From a virus, in IMG/VR virus record IMGVR_UViG_3300044993_000263, positions 1-23,697 of that record: a stretch of DNA of 23,697 nt. The stretch is one strand, 5' to 3'. The translations under genes and the position numbers were made by a program. Positions 1-5,607 of this stretch are shown one piece after another. The notes under the pieces are model-generated. The model was not told the DNA's origin. It worked only from the letters and a program-made list of their open reading frames with translations, and made no database searches. Each line of letters starts with the position of its first letter. Within the stretch, counting starts at the first letter, position 1.

Positions 1-193
1 CTAGAATAATGTCACGGACCTTTTCTCGATCTATACTATCAAAGCATGGTTCACTGCCATGACTCTTATAAAGACGAATAAGCTTGCGGGTAGCGTCAAC
101 GACTTCAGTATAAGTCGCTCCTATCTCCTTATATACACCATTCTCCCCATTATAGAATTCTAAAACATAATTATAGAATTCTTCTTTATCCAT
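1..193 (-). CDS. Hypothetical phage protein, C terminus cut by window edge
   Basis: The frame is open from an ATG at 193 down to base 1, giving 64 visible codons; the stop lies outside the window. The start MDKEEFYNYVLEFYNGENG is preceded by GGAG seven bases upstream (GCGGAGATTATT-ATG). A strong sigma70-like promoter sits about 30 bases further upstream, at 222-250. The visible part is acidic and tyrosine-rich, probably mostly helical, and has no signal peptide or membrane segment. I do not recognise a family with confidence; it has the look of a small conserved orphan of T4-like phages. Confidence is in the reading frame, promoter and ribosome site, not in any function. Confidence 0.75.
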   Translation of the reverse strand, partial: MDKEEFYNYVLEFYNGENGVYKEIGATYTEVVDATRKLIRLYKSHGSEPCFDSIDREKVRDIIL

Positions 194-221
194 AATAATC
201 TCCGCATTAATATTATTGTAT

Positions 222-250
222 ATGATAATATATAACAAATTAATTGTCAA
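222..250 (-). promoter_or_regulatory. Sigma70-like promoter, TTGACA-17-TATCAT
   Basis: Read on the minus strand, a perfect -35 TTGACA (245-250) and a -10 TATCAT (222-227) are separated by exactly 17 bases. The predicted start is about 20 bases before the ATG at 193. The TGA stop of the small ORF 247-384 lies inside the -35 box. Confidence 0.75.
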
Positions 251-384
251 GTATTTTTTTTAATCCTGGAGCAAACCCCGGAGCAAACACTTGCAACAAT
301 ATTATAAAAATGTTCTAAATGAAGTCCCGAACTATTAGGATAAGGAAACATCACACAAATATATTTGTCAATATTATTCTTCAT
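247..384 (-). CDS. 45-residue ORF resembling the leucyl-tRNA synthetase N-terminal HIGH-motif segment
   Basis: An ATG at 384 opens a 45-codon ORF ending at TGA 247-249. Residues 7-25 read KYICVMFPYPNSSGLHLEH. Class I leucyl-tRNA synthetases start their catalytic domain with MFPYPSG..LHxGH, where the second half is the ATP-binding HIGH signature. Here the conserved Gly of HxGH is Glu (HLEH), and the sequence ends at residue 45, so no working synthetase can be encoded. The tail contains a small internal repeat (VCSGVCS). No clear Shine-Dalgarno sequence precedes the ATG. It may be a remnant of a longer synthetase-like gene, a short protein using this motif for something else, or chance. The resemblance is seen in the residues; homology is inferred. 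Confidence 0.45.
   Translation of the reverse strand: MKNNIDKYICVMFPYPNSSGLHLEHFYNIVASVCSGVCSRIKKNT
268..288 (-). repeat. Direct repeat, two 9-base copies with 12-base period
   Basis: GTTTGCTCC occurs at 280-288 and again at 268-276 on the minus strand, separated by GGG. It encodes the VCSGVCS repeat in the 45-residue ORF. It is short and may reflect local slippage. Confidence 0.5.
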
Positions 385-522
385 TTGAAAAGTCTTGTTA
401 TTCTATATATTTCTATTAGAAATTAAAACATAATTCGTAGTTTCTGTATGAATCTGTCATAATAGATTTATCTACATGATCTACTATGGTGCTTTCAACA
501 TTATTAAATAAAAACACAAATA

Positions 523-786
523 TTATGACCACCTCAATAAAAATAATATCATATCTTTTTCTCTTTCAAAAACTAAGTGTGCTATTTTAGTTTCATAACT
601 AATATAAGCATTATATTTCTCTTTTAAATATTTTTCTCTAGCAGCAAACCAATCTTGACCACTAGATGGAATAAATTCAGTAATAAAATTATCCCATATT
701 TTAGTCGGCTTTAAGAAAACGAAAGGAAGATAATTACATTGCTCTTTAATTTCATCATATTCATATAAAGCAATTTGAAATGTCAT
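523..786 (-). CDS. Hypothetical protein, 87 aa
   Basis: An 87-residue ORF starting MTFQIALYEYDEIKEQ and ending in the hydrophobic ILFLLRWS. Aromatic and charged residues alternate throughout, as in many small globular phage orphans; there is no signal peptide and no full membrane segment. The region before the ATG (AATGTAAAACAATA) has no good ribosome site, so translation may be weak or start differently. A TATAAATA late-promoter-like sequence lies about 155 bases upstream, at 942-949. No family recognised. Coding-like amino-acid composition and a complete frame support it. Confidence 0.55.
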   Translation of the reverse strand: MTFQIALYEYDEIKEQCNYLPFVFLKPTKIWDNFITEFIPSSGQDWFAAREKYLKEKYNAYISYETKIAHLVFEREKDMILFLLRWS

Positions 787-817
787 TATTGTTTTACATT
801 GGTTATAACATATTTCT

Positions 818-840
818 AATTTTATTTATCAAATAAAATT
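818..840. repeat. AT-rich inverted repeat, 10-bp stem, 3-base loop
   Basis: AATTTTATTT and AAATAAAATT flank ATC. On the plus strand it is followed by a T run, on the minus strand preceded by an A run. It lies in the gene-free 787-985 interval between the decayed virion-like gene and the 523-786 ORF. It could be a weak terminator or mRNA end, but the stem has no G-C pairs. Confidence 0.35.
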
Positions 841-985
841 TTTTATGAATCTACGAAATCTCAATTATTTTTAAATAGATGTTTTTATGTCACAGATATC
901 AAGAGAAATCCATGATAATTCAAAAAGACAACTTCTAAAAATATTTATAAAATACCTTAAGTAGTGAATTATAATAACCAACTAT

Positions 986-1360
986 TTAAAAATAAATCTT
1001 AGCAAAACAATTTCCCCTATTTTTACCGAACCCTATTCGTAGCATACGATTATCGGTATCAAGGGGAATCTCGTCTATGTTAATACTCATAAAAGCTGTA
1101 GTATACAGGATACAGAACCTGGAGTTTCTCTTGTCACTAGTCAAGACCGGGAAGTTCTCAAATCTCAAATTATGCCAAATATTAAGTGCAGGACCGACCC
1201 GACGGCGTTGCGCCATTTACCACTGATGCTCTAATTTCATAGCTATTTGCAGAATTACTAGCTTGTACACAATCAAGTATAGTCTAGTATCAGTTGCAGT
1301 GCCATCATTGAGTATAGTTACCCGGGCTTCTACAGGACCAAAAGCATCTATAACCTCAAC
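986..1360 (-). pseudogene. Decayed remainder of a virion/tail-associated protein gene
   Basis: Directly after the in-frame TAA of the 1361-1567 ORF, the same frame continues VEVIDAFGPVEARVTILNDG, then degenerates. A second frame carries ASNSANSYEIRASVVNGA, and a third carries GPALNIWHNLRFENFPVLTS, which opens the 76-residue ORF 986-1216. Read in order, the three pieces make one plausible beta-rich structural protein of the sort seen after the SG.ISL.D...E.GG module in marine T4-like phages. The segments are seen directly; that they were once one gene is inferred. At least one nonsense change and two frame changes would be needed. The 76-residue ORF is therefore better read as a relic than as an independent gene. 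Confidence 0.6.
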
Positions 1361-1567
1361 TTAACGATATTGCAACCCATAAAATGCTATTCCGCCATAA
1401 AAATTACTAAGTGATATTTGGCCACTTGTAAGTACCGAGTTATTAGGTGTGGTATTAGGGACCAATGACCTGCCTCTATAATATTCAGTAATAGATATAG
1501 GATTTAATCCGCCGTATTCATTTTGTAAATCATTCAATGATATTGCACCAGCGATAGGAGGCGCCAT
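1361..1567 (-). CDS. N-terminal module of a phage virion protein (68 aa, truncated)
   Basis: The protein carries two copies of a recognisable motif: GAISLNDLQNEYGG (residues 7-20) and SGQISLSNFYGG (about 48-59), joined by PISITEYYRG and a Pro/Asn-rich linker. This SG.ISL..(F/Y).G pattern is a recurrent N-terminal module of structural proteins in marine T4-like phages, probably for binding another virion component. AGAGAGG precedes the ATG at good spacing. The ORF ends in a TAA after GLQYR, and related sequence continues beyond it in the same frame, so the ORF is probably a truncated N-terminus of a longer protein. Whether the 68-residue product is stable or used is unknown. Confidence 0.65.
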   Translation of the reverse strand: MAPPIAGAISLNDLQNEYGGLNPISITEYYRGRSLVPNTTPNNSVLTSGQISLSNFYGGIAFYGLQYR

Positions 1568-1605
1568 GATAAATCCTCTCTTTATCAGGGTATTTATGCC
1601 AAAAC

Positions 1606-1788
1606 TTAACCTAGCAACTGAAACCGATAAAGATGGATGGTGAGCATCAAAAATGTTGCCATAATGTTTAATATTGTAAACACAAGAATCGGAGTATCTT
1701 CAGTCTTTTTATAAATCCTGTAGAATACAATAGCTGAAACAAGGTTTACTAAACCAAAAGGGTTAATCCAAAATGTAAGAAAGTCCAT
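1606..1788 (-). CDS. Small two-helix membrane protein, 60 aa
   Basis: A 60-residue protein with two hydrophobic segments, about residues 9-24 (INPFGLVNLVSAIVFY) and 33-53 (PILVFTILNIMATFLML), separated by a charged turn (RIYKKTEDT). It is probably an inner-membrane hairpin. Its ATG follows TTGAGG at suitable spacing, and a TTGACA-17-TATTAA promoter lies upstream at 1912-1940, leaving a leader of about 115 bases. Small membrane proteins of this kind in phages may act in lysis control, superinfection exclusion or host membrane takeover, but nothing here decides among these. No family recognised. Confidence 0.65.
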   Translation of the reverse strand: MDFLTFWINPFGLVNLVSAIVFYRIYKKTEDTPILVFTILNIMATFLMLTIHLYRFQLLG

Positions 1789-1911
1789 GTTTTACCTCAA
1801 CAAATGTCTCTATTTAATAATATTTCCTAAGTTTTTTACTTAATTGCACTAAAAATACACTCAATAAAAGACAGCACCGTAACTTGAGCTACCAATATCA
1901 AGAATGAAATT

Positions 1912-1940
1912 TTAATATCATCGAACAACTAAGTTGTCAA
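1912..1940 (-). promoter_or_regulatory. Sigma70-like promoter, TTGACA-17-TATTAA
   Basis: -35 TTGACA at 1935-1940 and -10 TATTAA at 1912-1917 on the minus strand with a 17-base spacer. It starts three bases after the T run of the terminator at 1943-1972, so one unit ends and the next begins back to back. Confidence 0.7.
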
Positions 1941-1942
1941 CC

Positions 1943-1972
1943 AAAAAATGTTTCGGTTAATAATTAACCGAA
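1943..1972 (-). terminator. Rho-independent terminator after the 152-aa paralog
   Basis: TTCGGTTAAT and ATTAACCGAA (1952-1961 and 1963-1972) form a perfect 10-bp inverted repeat, followed on the minus strand by ACA and six T (1943-1948). It lies 12 bases past the stop of the gene at 1985-2443. The very short centre means the top pairs open to form the loop. Confidence 0.7.
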
Positions 1973-1984
1973 GCCTTTGTGATA

Positions 1985-2443
1985 TCAACAATGAATGAAT
2001 TTCTTTTTATCCTGGATGTAAAATTTCTCTACATGAATATTGTTGATACGTTCAAAGTATCCGGACGCTTCATTATACAAAGAAATATTTCGCCCAAAAT
2101 CATCAACAAACTCAATGGTGTATGTTTCAGGATTTTCTTTGATTTTTTCAGCCAAAGCATAGGCTGATTCTTCGCTTACAGTACAATGAATGATGGAAAT
2201 TTTCCCGTAAGCGCGACCAAAACTGTCTCCGGTGTTATAATTAATATATACTACATACACATATTCATAACCATCAGGAATTAAAAAAGTTTCACTCTTA
2301 CGACAATATGGTGCAGGTTCATTATCATCAAGACGGACCACGCATTCAACATCTGATGAATAAACTTCTTCCCAATCGCCAAACTCTTCTTCAGAGTAAT
2401 AATAACTCTCTAGATATTCATTATAAATAATACAAACACGCAT
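1985..2443 (-). CDS. Hypothetical protein, paralog of the gene at 2620-3069 (152 aa)
   Basis: The protein begins MRVCIIYNEYLESYYYSEEE and shares long stretches with the 149-aa product of 2620-3069: MRVC, SETFL(I/L)PD, VYVVY, (T/S)GDSFG, G(K/R)ISIIHCT, FVDDFGR and GYFERI. It is acidic, soluble-looking, and has no signal peptide or membrane segment. CAGGAGAG precedes the ATG, and a 17-base-spaced promoter lies at 2467-2495. The gene is thus the second copy of a tandem duplication with its own promoter and terminator. The copies have diverged considerably, so the duplication is not recent. Function unknown; early promoter type and position among accessory genes suggest a host-takeover role, which is inference only. 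Confidence 0.8.
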   Translation of the reverse strand: MRVCIIYNEYLESYYYSEEEFGDWEEVYSSDVECVVRLDDNEPAPYCRKSETFLIPDGYEYVYVVYINYNTGDSFGRAYGKISIIHCTVSEESAYALAEKIKENPETYTIEFVDDFGRNISLYNEASGYFERINNIHVEKFYIQDKKKFIHC

Positions 2444-2466
2444 AATCTACTCTCCTGTTTATATTT

Positions 2467-2495
2467 TAGATAGCAGGATTGCTTAAAGTTGTCAA
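2467..2495 (-). promoter_or_regulatory. Sigma70-like promoter, TTGACA-17-TATCTA
   Basis: -35 TTGACA (2490-2495), 17-base spacer and -10 TATCTA (2467-2472) on the minus strand, 23 bases before the ATG at 2443. The spacer segment GCAATCC is shared with the promoter at 3094-3122, as expected if the promoter was copied with the duplicated unit. Confidence 0.75.
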
Positions 2496-2593
2496 CCATT
2501 AATTTTATTTTTTGTTACAAGTTCTGGTTATAAATTCATAAGGCTAGTCCTAGAATATCCGCCCTGTTTTCATATCCATTTTTGCTTTTTGTC
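2496..2593 (-). pseudogene. Remnant of a duplicated copy of the 92-aa gene
   Basis: On the minus strand this stretch reads T-K-S-KNGYENRADILGLAL before a stop, matching TNKNGYEIRSDILGLAS in the gene at 3119-3397. Its far end (CAAAAAATAAAATTAATGG before TTGACA) matches the 3' end of that gene. The middle and the start are missing. It is therefore an internally deleted copy of the 92-aa gene, left between the two paralogs at 1985-2443 and 2620-3069. Confidence 0.75.
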
Positions 2594-2595
2594 AA

Positions 2596-2624
2596 CAAAA
2601 ATTAAGGGGCCGAAGCCCCTTAAT
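2596..2624 (-). terminator. Rho-independent terminator with TTCG tetraloop
   Basis: ATTAAGGGGC-CGAA-GCCCCTTAAT (2601-2624) forms a 10-bp stem with a stable TTCG loop on the minus strand, followed by a T run. The TAA stop of the gene at 2620-3069 lies inside the stem. Confidence 0.9.
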
Positions 2625-3069
2625 TAATTCGGTATAGCTTGCTGCGGTCAAGGTCAAAAGACTCAACCTGGACATATTCGATCCTTTCAAAGTACCCTGC
2701 ACCGGGATTGTACAGACTTACCTTGCGACCAAAATCGTCAACAAACTTAAACGAAAACTTATTAGGATTTTCCTGAATCATTTTAGCAATAGTGCGTGCA
2801 GCGATTTTATCCGCAGTGCAGTGAATGATGCTGATTCTTCCTTCTTCATGCCCGAAGCTATCACCGCTGCTGTAAATCATATACACAACATACACAGTCT
2901 CAGCTTCATCGGGAAGCAAGAACGTCTCCGACATATACGGTGCTTCTTCATCTTCTCCCAAAATATACACCCGCTCAATCGAAGAGTCATAGCTTGCCGA
3001 CCACTCTCCCGTCTCACCGTCACTGTGCGAATGGACGCAGTTTTCATCATAACTTACGCAAACACGCAT
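2620..3069 (-). CDS. Hypothetical protein, paralog of the gene at 1985-2443 (149 aa)
   Basis: I place the start at the ATG at 3069 (MRVCVSYDENC), not at the longer frame from 3126. CAGGAGAACAAGT gives an ideal ribosome site, the MRVC start matches the paralog, and the longer version would run through the promoter. The product is acidic and soluble-looking. Shared blocks with the paralog include SETFLLPD, VYVVY, SGDSFG, RISIIHCTA, FVDDFGR and GYFERIE. It has its own promoter (3094-3122) and terminator (2596-2624), making a single-gene unit. No family is recognised and no catalytic motif stands out; the conserved HC in IIHCT and the FVDDFGR block are the best candidates for functional residues. 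Confidence 0.82.
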   Translation of the reverse strand: MRVCVSYDENCVHSHSDGETGEWSASYDSSIERVYILGEDEEAPYMSETFLLPDEAETVYVVYMIYSSGDSFGHEEGRISIIHCTADKIAARTIAKMIQENPNKFSFKFVDDFGRKVSLYNPGAGYFERIEYVQVESFDLDRSKLYRIN

Positions 3070-3093
3070 ACTTGTTCTCCTGTCTATAGAAGA

Positions 3094-3122
3094 CATATAG
3101 CAAGCTGGATTGCGTTTGTCAA
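3094..3122 (-). promoter_or_regulatory. Sigma70-like promoter, TTGACA-17-TATATG
   Basis: -35 TTGACA (3117-3122) and -10 TATATG (3094-3099) on the minus strand with 17 bases between. It drives the gene at 2620-3069. The TGA stop of the upstream 92-aa gene (3119-3121) is part of the -35 box. Confidence 0.75.
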
Positions 3123-3397
3123 CCACTATTTTTGTTTTTATTGCATGGATTATTTACAAAGTCGTAAAGCTGCTGCGCAGTATCAAGAATTTGTTCCAAC
3201 CCCGGAAACTGAGGAATAGTGACGTTGGTTACTATTTCTCCTGTTTCCGCCTTTTTGCATTCAAATTCCCATCCTGCCATCTTTGCTTTGTATTCTTCTA
3301 GAACTAGCTGGCTAGCCAGCCCTAGAATATCCGACCTGATTTCATATCCATTTTTATTTGTGTTGACTTTAAAATCAAAGTTCTTATAATTATGCAT
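3119..3397 (-). CDS. Conserved small phage protein, 92 aa, function unknown
   Basis: The 92-residue product contains FDFKVNTNKNGYEIRSDILG (residues 7-26), then a helix (LASQLVLEEYKAKMAGWEFE), a charged turn (KKAETGEIVTNV), and PGLEQILDTAQQLYDFVN. This layout, with YEIR.D.L..A..LV.EEY, looks like a small protein common in T4-like phages whose role is not known to me. The C-terminal tail (NPCNKNKNSG) is polar. Its stop codon TGA is embedded in the next promoter. No strong ribosome site precedes the ATG, so it may be read by coupling or from a weak site. A deleted second copy lies at 2496-2593. Confidence 0.75.
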   Translation of the reverse strand: MHNYKNFDFKVNTNKNGYEIRSDILGLASQLVLEEYKAKMAGWEFECKKAETGEIVTNVTIPQFPGLEQILDTAQQLYDFVNNPCNKNKNSG

Positions 3398-3414
3398 TTT
3401 AATATTATTTCATT

Positions 3415-3525
3415 TTAAATAGTAAACAATAAGCCTAAAGTAATAAGTAATATAATTGCAATACTACCGGCCCCTAGTCTATGCATCCAAATAGAGGAGG
3501 TGGGTTCATATGAACGGTAACTCAT
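3415..3525 (-). CDS. 36-residue single-span membrane microprotein
   Basis: An ATG at 3525 is preceded by AAAGGAGAATAA, a near-ideal ribosome site that also overlaps a 5-codon mini-ORF. The product starts MSYRSYEPTSSIWMHRLG and ends in a hydrophobic span of about 17 residues (SIAIILLITLGLLFTI), so it should sit in the membrane with its N-terminus free. It begins 18 bases after the stop of the gene at 3544-3810 and is probably co-transcribed with it. No family recognised. The combination of a strong ribosome site, correct spacing and a clean membrane span makes it more likely than not a real gene. Confidence 0.65.
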   Translation of the reverse strand: MSYRSYEPTSSIWMHRLGAGSIAIILLITLGLLFTI

Positions 3526-3543
3526 TTATTCTCCTTTCTTCAT

Positions 3544-3810
3544 TTAAAACTTGAAAATATTAAGATATTCGGTAGATTCTTGCATAATCTTAGCCAAATC
3601 AGAATAAAAATTTCTGTCAGTAATAGTTGAATAAACTTCTCTAGCAAATTCACAAGACGAATCAACTACCTTCTTAGCGGCTTCGTTGTGAGAATCTAGA
3701 AAATTATTATATGCCCTGGCAAAATTTTCATTTTTTATAAAATTATCTGCCACCATCTTGTTTGTTGCGGTGTTAATATCTATTGCTGTTTTTAACATTG
3801 TTTGAATCAT
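3544..3810 (-). CDS. Helical hypothetical protein, 88 aa
   Basis: An all-helical-looking protein (MIQTMLKTAIDINTATNKM...), rich in Ala, Asn and charged residues, with no Pro until late and no membrane segment. Its layout of long amphipathic helices is reminiscent of phasin-like or coiled-coil proteins, but that is not enough for a family call. AGGAGGAAAAA before the ATG is a perfect Shine-Dalgarno sequence, so high expression is likely. Upstream at 3844-3874, TATAAATA can serve both as a T4-type late promoter and as the -10 box of a sigma70-like promoter. Confidence 0.75.
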   Translation of the reverse strand: MIQTMLKTAIDINTATNKMVADNFIKNENFARAYNNFLDSHNEAAKKVVDSSCEFAREVYSTITDRNFYSDLAKIMQESTEYLNIFKF

Positions 3811-3843
3811 TTTTTCCTCCTGTGTCTATGTGTAGCAAGTTAC

Positions 3844-3874
3844 TATTTATACAATAATTCAATTCTTATAACAA
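3844..3874 (-). promoter_or_regulatory. Overlapping late (TATAAATA) and sigma70-like (TTGTTA-17-TATAAA) promoter
   Basis: TATAAATA on the minus strand at 3844-3851 equals the T4 late-promoter consensus. The same bases form a -10 TATAAA (3846-3851), 17 bases from a -35 TTGTTA (3869-3874). It lies 34 bases before the strong ribosome site and ATG of the gene at 3544-3810. Either or both could be used. Confidence 0.55.
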
Positions 3875-3878
3875 TATT

Positions 3879-4253
3879 TTATTTATCCAAATAATCTTTG
3901 ATCCCGCCAGATAATGTTATCAAAGTTGCTGTAGGTTTATCATAAATTCTGAGAATATTTACGGGTTTATCAGCCACAATATAAAAAGGAACGTATAATT
4001 TTTTACCTATATGTAAATGATATAATGCAGTTAAGTAATTATTTTTACATTGAGGTATTTCAAAATCATAATAGTCTTTTAATATTAAGTCAAAATAGTA
4101 TTTTCCTATAATAGATAATCTTAAAAAATCCGAAGATTTTGAACTGCAAAACCAATCATTAACCAACTCATCTAAAGGACGTCTTTCTATGATATTATTT
4201 ATATCCTTATCTAAAATATATTTTACCCAATAATATTTTTTATGAATGATCAT
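3879..4253 (-). CDS. Hypothetical protein, 124 aa
   Basis: Starts MIIHKKYYWVKYILDK and overlaps the end of the gene at 4240-4539 by 14 bases. It is therefore read by translational coupling within the small-gene run 5498 to 3879. It is rich in aromatic residues and Lys/Asp, with a C-terminal block KPVNILRIYDKPTATLITLS that could be a beta-hairpin. No signal peptide, membrane span or known motif was seen. Overlap with a neighbour and uniform composition support it as a gene; function unknown. Confidence 0.7.
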   Translation of the reverse strand: MIIHKKYYWVKYILDKDINNIIERRPLDELVNDWFCSSKSSDFLRLSIIGKYYFDLILKDYYDFEIPQCKNNYLTALYHLHIGKKLYVPFYIVADKPVNILRIYDKPTATLITLSGGIKDYLDK

Positions 4254-4539
4254 CAGGAAATATTACCCTTCCTGTATTCATAAAAACTACGGTAAACTTA
4301 TCTGTCTTGAATTGTGCATTTAATTTTCTGCATAGATTTCTAGCATGACCTGGATTGCTGAAACTGGTCTTTTTGTATTTAGGGGGAATATCACTAGAAA
4401 GATAATGAGAGGATTTTAAATTTATAGGTTGCCCATCATAAAAAACTGCCCATACCCCGGCAGCAGCCACCACTTGGTCTACTTTATAAGTATTTTTATC
4501 CACATATTCTACCAGGACTGTTGGCTGAACTTTACTCAT
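4240..4539 (-). CDS. Hypothetical protein, 99 aa
   Basis: Starts MSKVQPTVLVEYVDKNTYKV and overlaps the 3' end of the gene at 4532-4735 by 8 bases. Residues about 57-81 (KTSFSNPGHARNLCRKLN followed by FKTD) form a distinctive conserved-looking block, and VWAVFYDGQP precedes it. Small proteins with a similar F..PGHA.NL...LN..FKTDKF pattern occur in T4-like phages as uncharacterised orphans; that link is from memory and not tested. No catalytic motif, membrane span or signal peptide. Confidence 0.72.
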   Translation of the reverse strand: MSKVQPTVLVEYVDKNTYKVDQVVAAAGVWAVFYDGQPINLKSSHYLSSDIPPKYKKTSFSNPGHARNLCRKLNAQFKTDKFTVVFMNTGRVIFPDDHS

Positions 4540-4735
4540 TTTTAAATGATCCGCCTTTTAATTCAATTGTTATATTTTCTTTTTTATTATTTTTATTCTT
4601 TTCATAAAGATCCGCTAATAAATTGGCTATATCATCCTTTAATCCTCGAACTTCTTCAATAGACAATACCAAATCTTTTTTGGCTCTGCTTTCAGCAAAT
4701 GTGGCTTTTTCAATAAATTTTCTAATGTACAACAT
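4532..4735 (-). CDS. Hypothetical helical protein, 67 aa
   Basis: Starts MLYIRKFIEKATFAESRAKK; its ATG overlaps the TAA of the gene at 4735-5190 (TAATG). The sequence predicts a long amphipathic helix (SIEEVRGLKDDIANLLADLY), then a Lys/Asn-rich linker and a short beta strand (NITIELKGGSF). Such a helix may pair as a coiled coil. The family is unknown to me beyond its phage-orphan look. Confidence 0.72.
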   Translation of the reverse strand: MLYIRKFIEKATFAESRAKKDLVLSIEEVRGLKDDIANLLADLYEKNKNNKKENITIELKGGSFKNE

Positions 4736-5190
4736 TAACTATTTATACTAGAAATAGCATCACTTTTTGTTTTAAAAGGCCCTTTATAGGGGTATCTCTG
4801 TATAAAGATATATTTAGGGCAAAAAATTACTTCTTTATTGCCATTAAAGTCTATTACAAAATATCCTGCAGTATAATAACATTTACTTTTTTTAGTTTTG
4901 GTGAATAAATGCAATCCTCGTTTAACATCCATAATACTATTATAAATTTGTTTGGGTGTTGGATATTCTGGATAAGGCTGTTTTACCGTCTTCTTTTTTG
5001 TGTATGACTGAAAGTCAATCTTAATTGTTCTTGATAATTCATCTTTATTGAAAAAAACAGAACGATTGCCCGATAAGTTAACTTCATAAACATTATGATT
5101 ATTAAGATATATATTGCCAATCTTTTTGACACCGTCGGTGACGATCCAAAATTGATCAGTTACAATTGGTTTAGCTACAAGTTTATTCAT
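4735..5190 (-). CDS. Hypothetical protein, 151 aa
   Basis: Starts MNKLVAKPIVTDQFWIVTDG with AGGAAG as ribosome site, two bases downstream of the preceding gene's stop. The N-terminal third looks beta-rich (FWIVTDG..KIGNIYLN). The middle has YPEYPTPKQIYNSIMDVKRG and then LFTKTKKSKCYYTAGYFVID, and the C-terminus EVIFCPKYIFIQRYPYKGPF. The TKTKKSKC..AGY and CPKYIF..RY.Y.GPF patterns look conserved and are probably structural or nucleic-acid contacting given their basic, aromatic nature. No family assigned. Confidence 0.78.
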   Translation of the reverse strand: MNKLVAKPIVTDQFWIVTDGVKKIGNIYLNNHNVYEVNLSGNRSVFFNKDELSRTIKIDFQSYTKKKTVKQPYPEYPTPKQIYNSIMDVKRGLHLFTKTKKSKCYYTAGYFVIDFNGNKEVIFCPKYIFIQRYPYKGPFKTKSDAISSINS

Positions 5191-5192
5191 AA

Positions 5193-5498
5193 TTACTTCC
5201 TAAGAAATTTAATTACATTTTCACGGGTTTTCTTTTTAAGAGTCCAGTATTTTCCTTCAGGTCCACAAGCATTTTCTCTAGAATAAAAGTACAATCGTTG
5301 TGAGACACAGGATTCAGGGTTTGATTTTTTGCCCACTATCAACTCTTCTCCACTCAATGTCTCTATTGATCTGGGACGAGTGCAATAATAATTATTAGGA
5401 TGAATACTACGGGTTCTAAATAATGATTTTATTCTATCTCGCCAGTAAATTTTAACAAACGCACATTCTTTACAAATAAAAATAGAGTTATTTGACAT
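5193..5498 (-). CDS. Cysteine-containing hypothetical protein, 101 aa
   Basis: Starts MSNNSIFICKECAFVKIYWR; AAGGTG provides the ribosome site. A CxxC pair (residues 9 and 12) and three later Cys (in YYCTRP, ESCVSQ and NACGPEG) suggest a small zinc-binding fold, although spacing fits no family I know. The protein is basic, so nucleic-acid binding is possible. Its start overlaps the end of the small ORF at 5488-5607 by 11 bases, consistent with coupled translation. Confidence 0.75.
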   Translation of the reverse strand: MSNNSIFICKECAFVKIYWRDRIKSLFRTRSIHPNNYYCTRPRSIETLSGEELIVGKKSNPESCVSQRLYFYSRENACGPEGKYWTLKKKTRENVIKFLRK

Positions 5499-5607
5499 AT
5501 TTACACCTTTTTACTAAACCAAGCAAAATTAATAACATATCTCGTTCAGAAATTTCACCGAGATTTCCGTCTCTGTTTTTATAATAGTGAATTAGTATTA
5601 TAATCAT
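5488..5607 (-). CDS. Small ORF, 39 aa, possible 3' half of a frameshifted gene
   Basis: MIIILIHYYKNRDGNLGEIS starts at 5607. The ORF ends inside the start of the 5193-5498 gene, an overlap typical of real phage gene ends. The part from HYYKNRDGNLGEISERDMLL reads like normal protein. No good ribosome site precedes the ATG. Together with the 38-aa ORF just upstream (5579-5695), it may represent one gene of roughly 65 residues broken by a frameshift, or two tiny overlapping genes. Confidence 0.4.
   Translation of the reverse strand: MIIILIHYYKNRDGNLGEISERDMLLILLGLVKRCKYVK

Noticed and set aside
366-371. TTGACA within the 45-residue ORF
   Set aside because: No plausible -10 at the right distance (TTTCCT).
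385-522. Open frame ending NYELCFNF downstream of the 523-786 gene
   Set aside because: Only a GTG or internal ATG start, no ribosome site, and no recognisable protein pattern.
942-949. TATAAATA upstream of the 523-786 ORF
   Set aside because: It would leave a leader of about 150 bases and the ORF has a weak ribosome site; too little to call a promoter.
986-1216. 76-aa ORF as an independent protein
   Set aside because: Its sense continues the broken virion-like gene from the frames upstream, there is no good ribosome site, and the composition is unlike its neighbours.
1845-1920. Small hydrophobic ORF (FLILVAQVTVLSFIECIF) in the leader of the 60-aa gene
   Set aside because: No ATG start or ribosome site, and the predicted transcript start falls inside it.
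4740-4747. TATAAATA as a late promoter
   Set aside because: It lies in the last codons of the 4735-5190 gene and would start transcription at the next ATG; more likely chance in AT-rich coding DNA.
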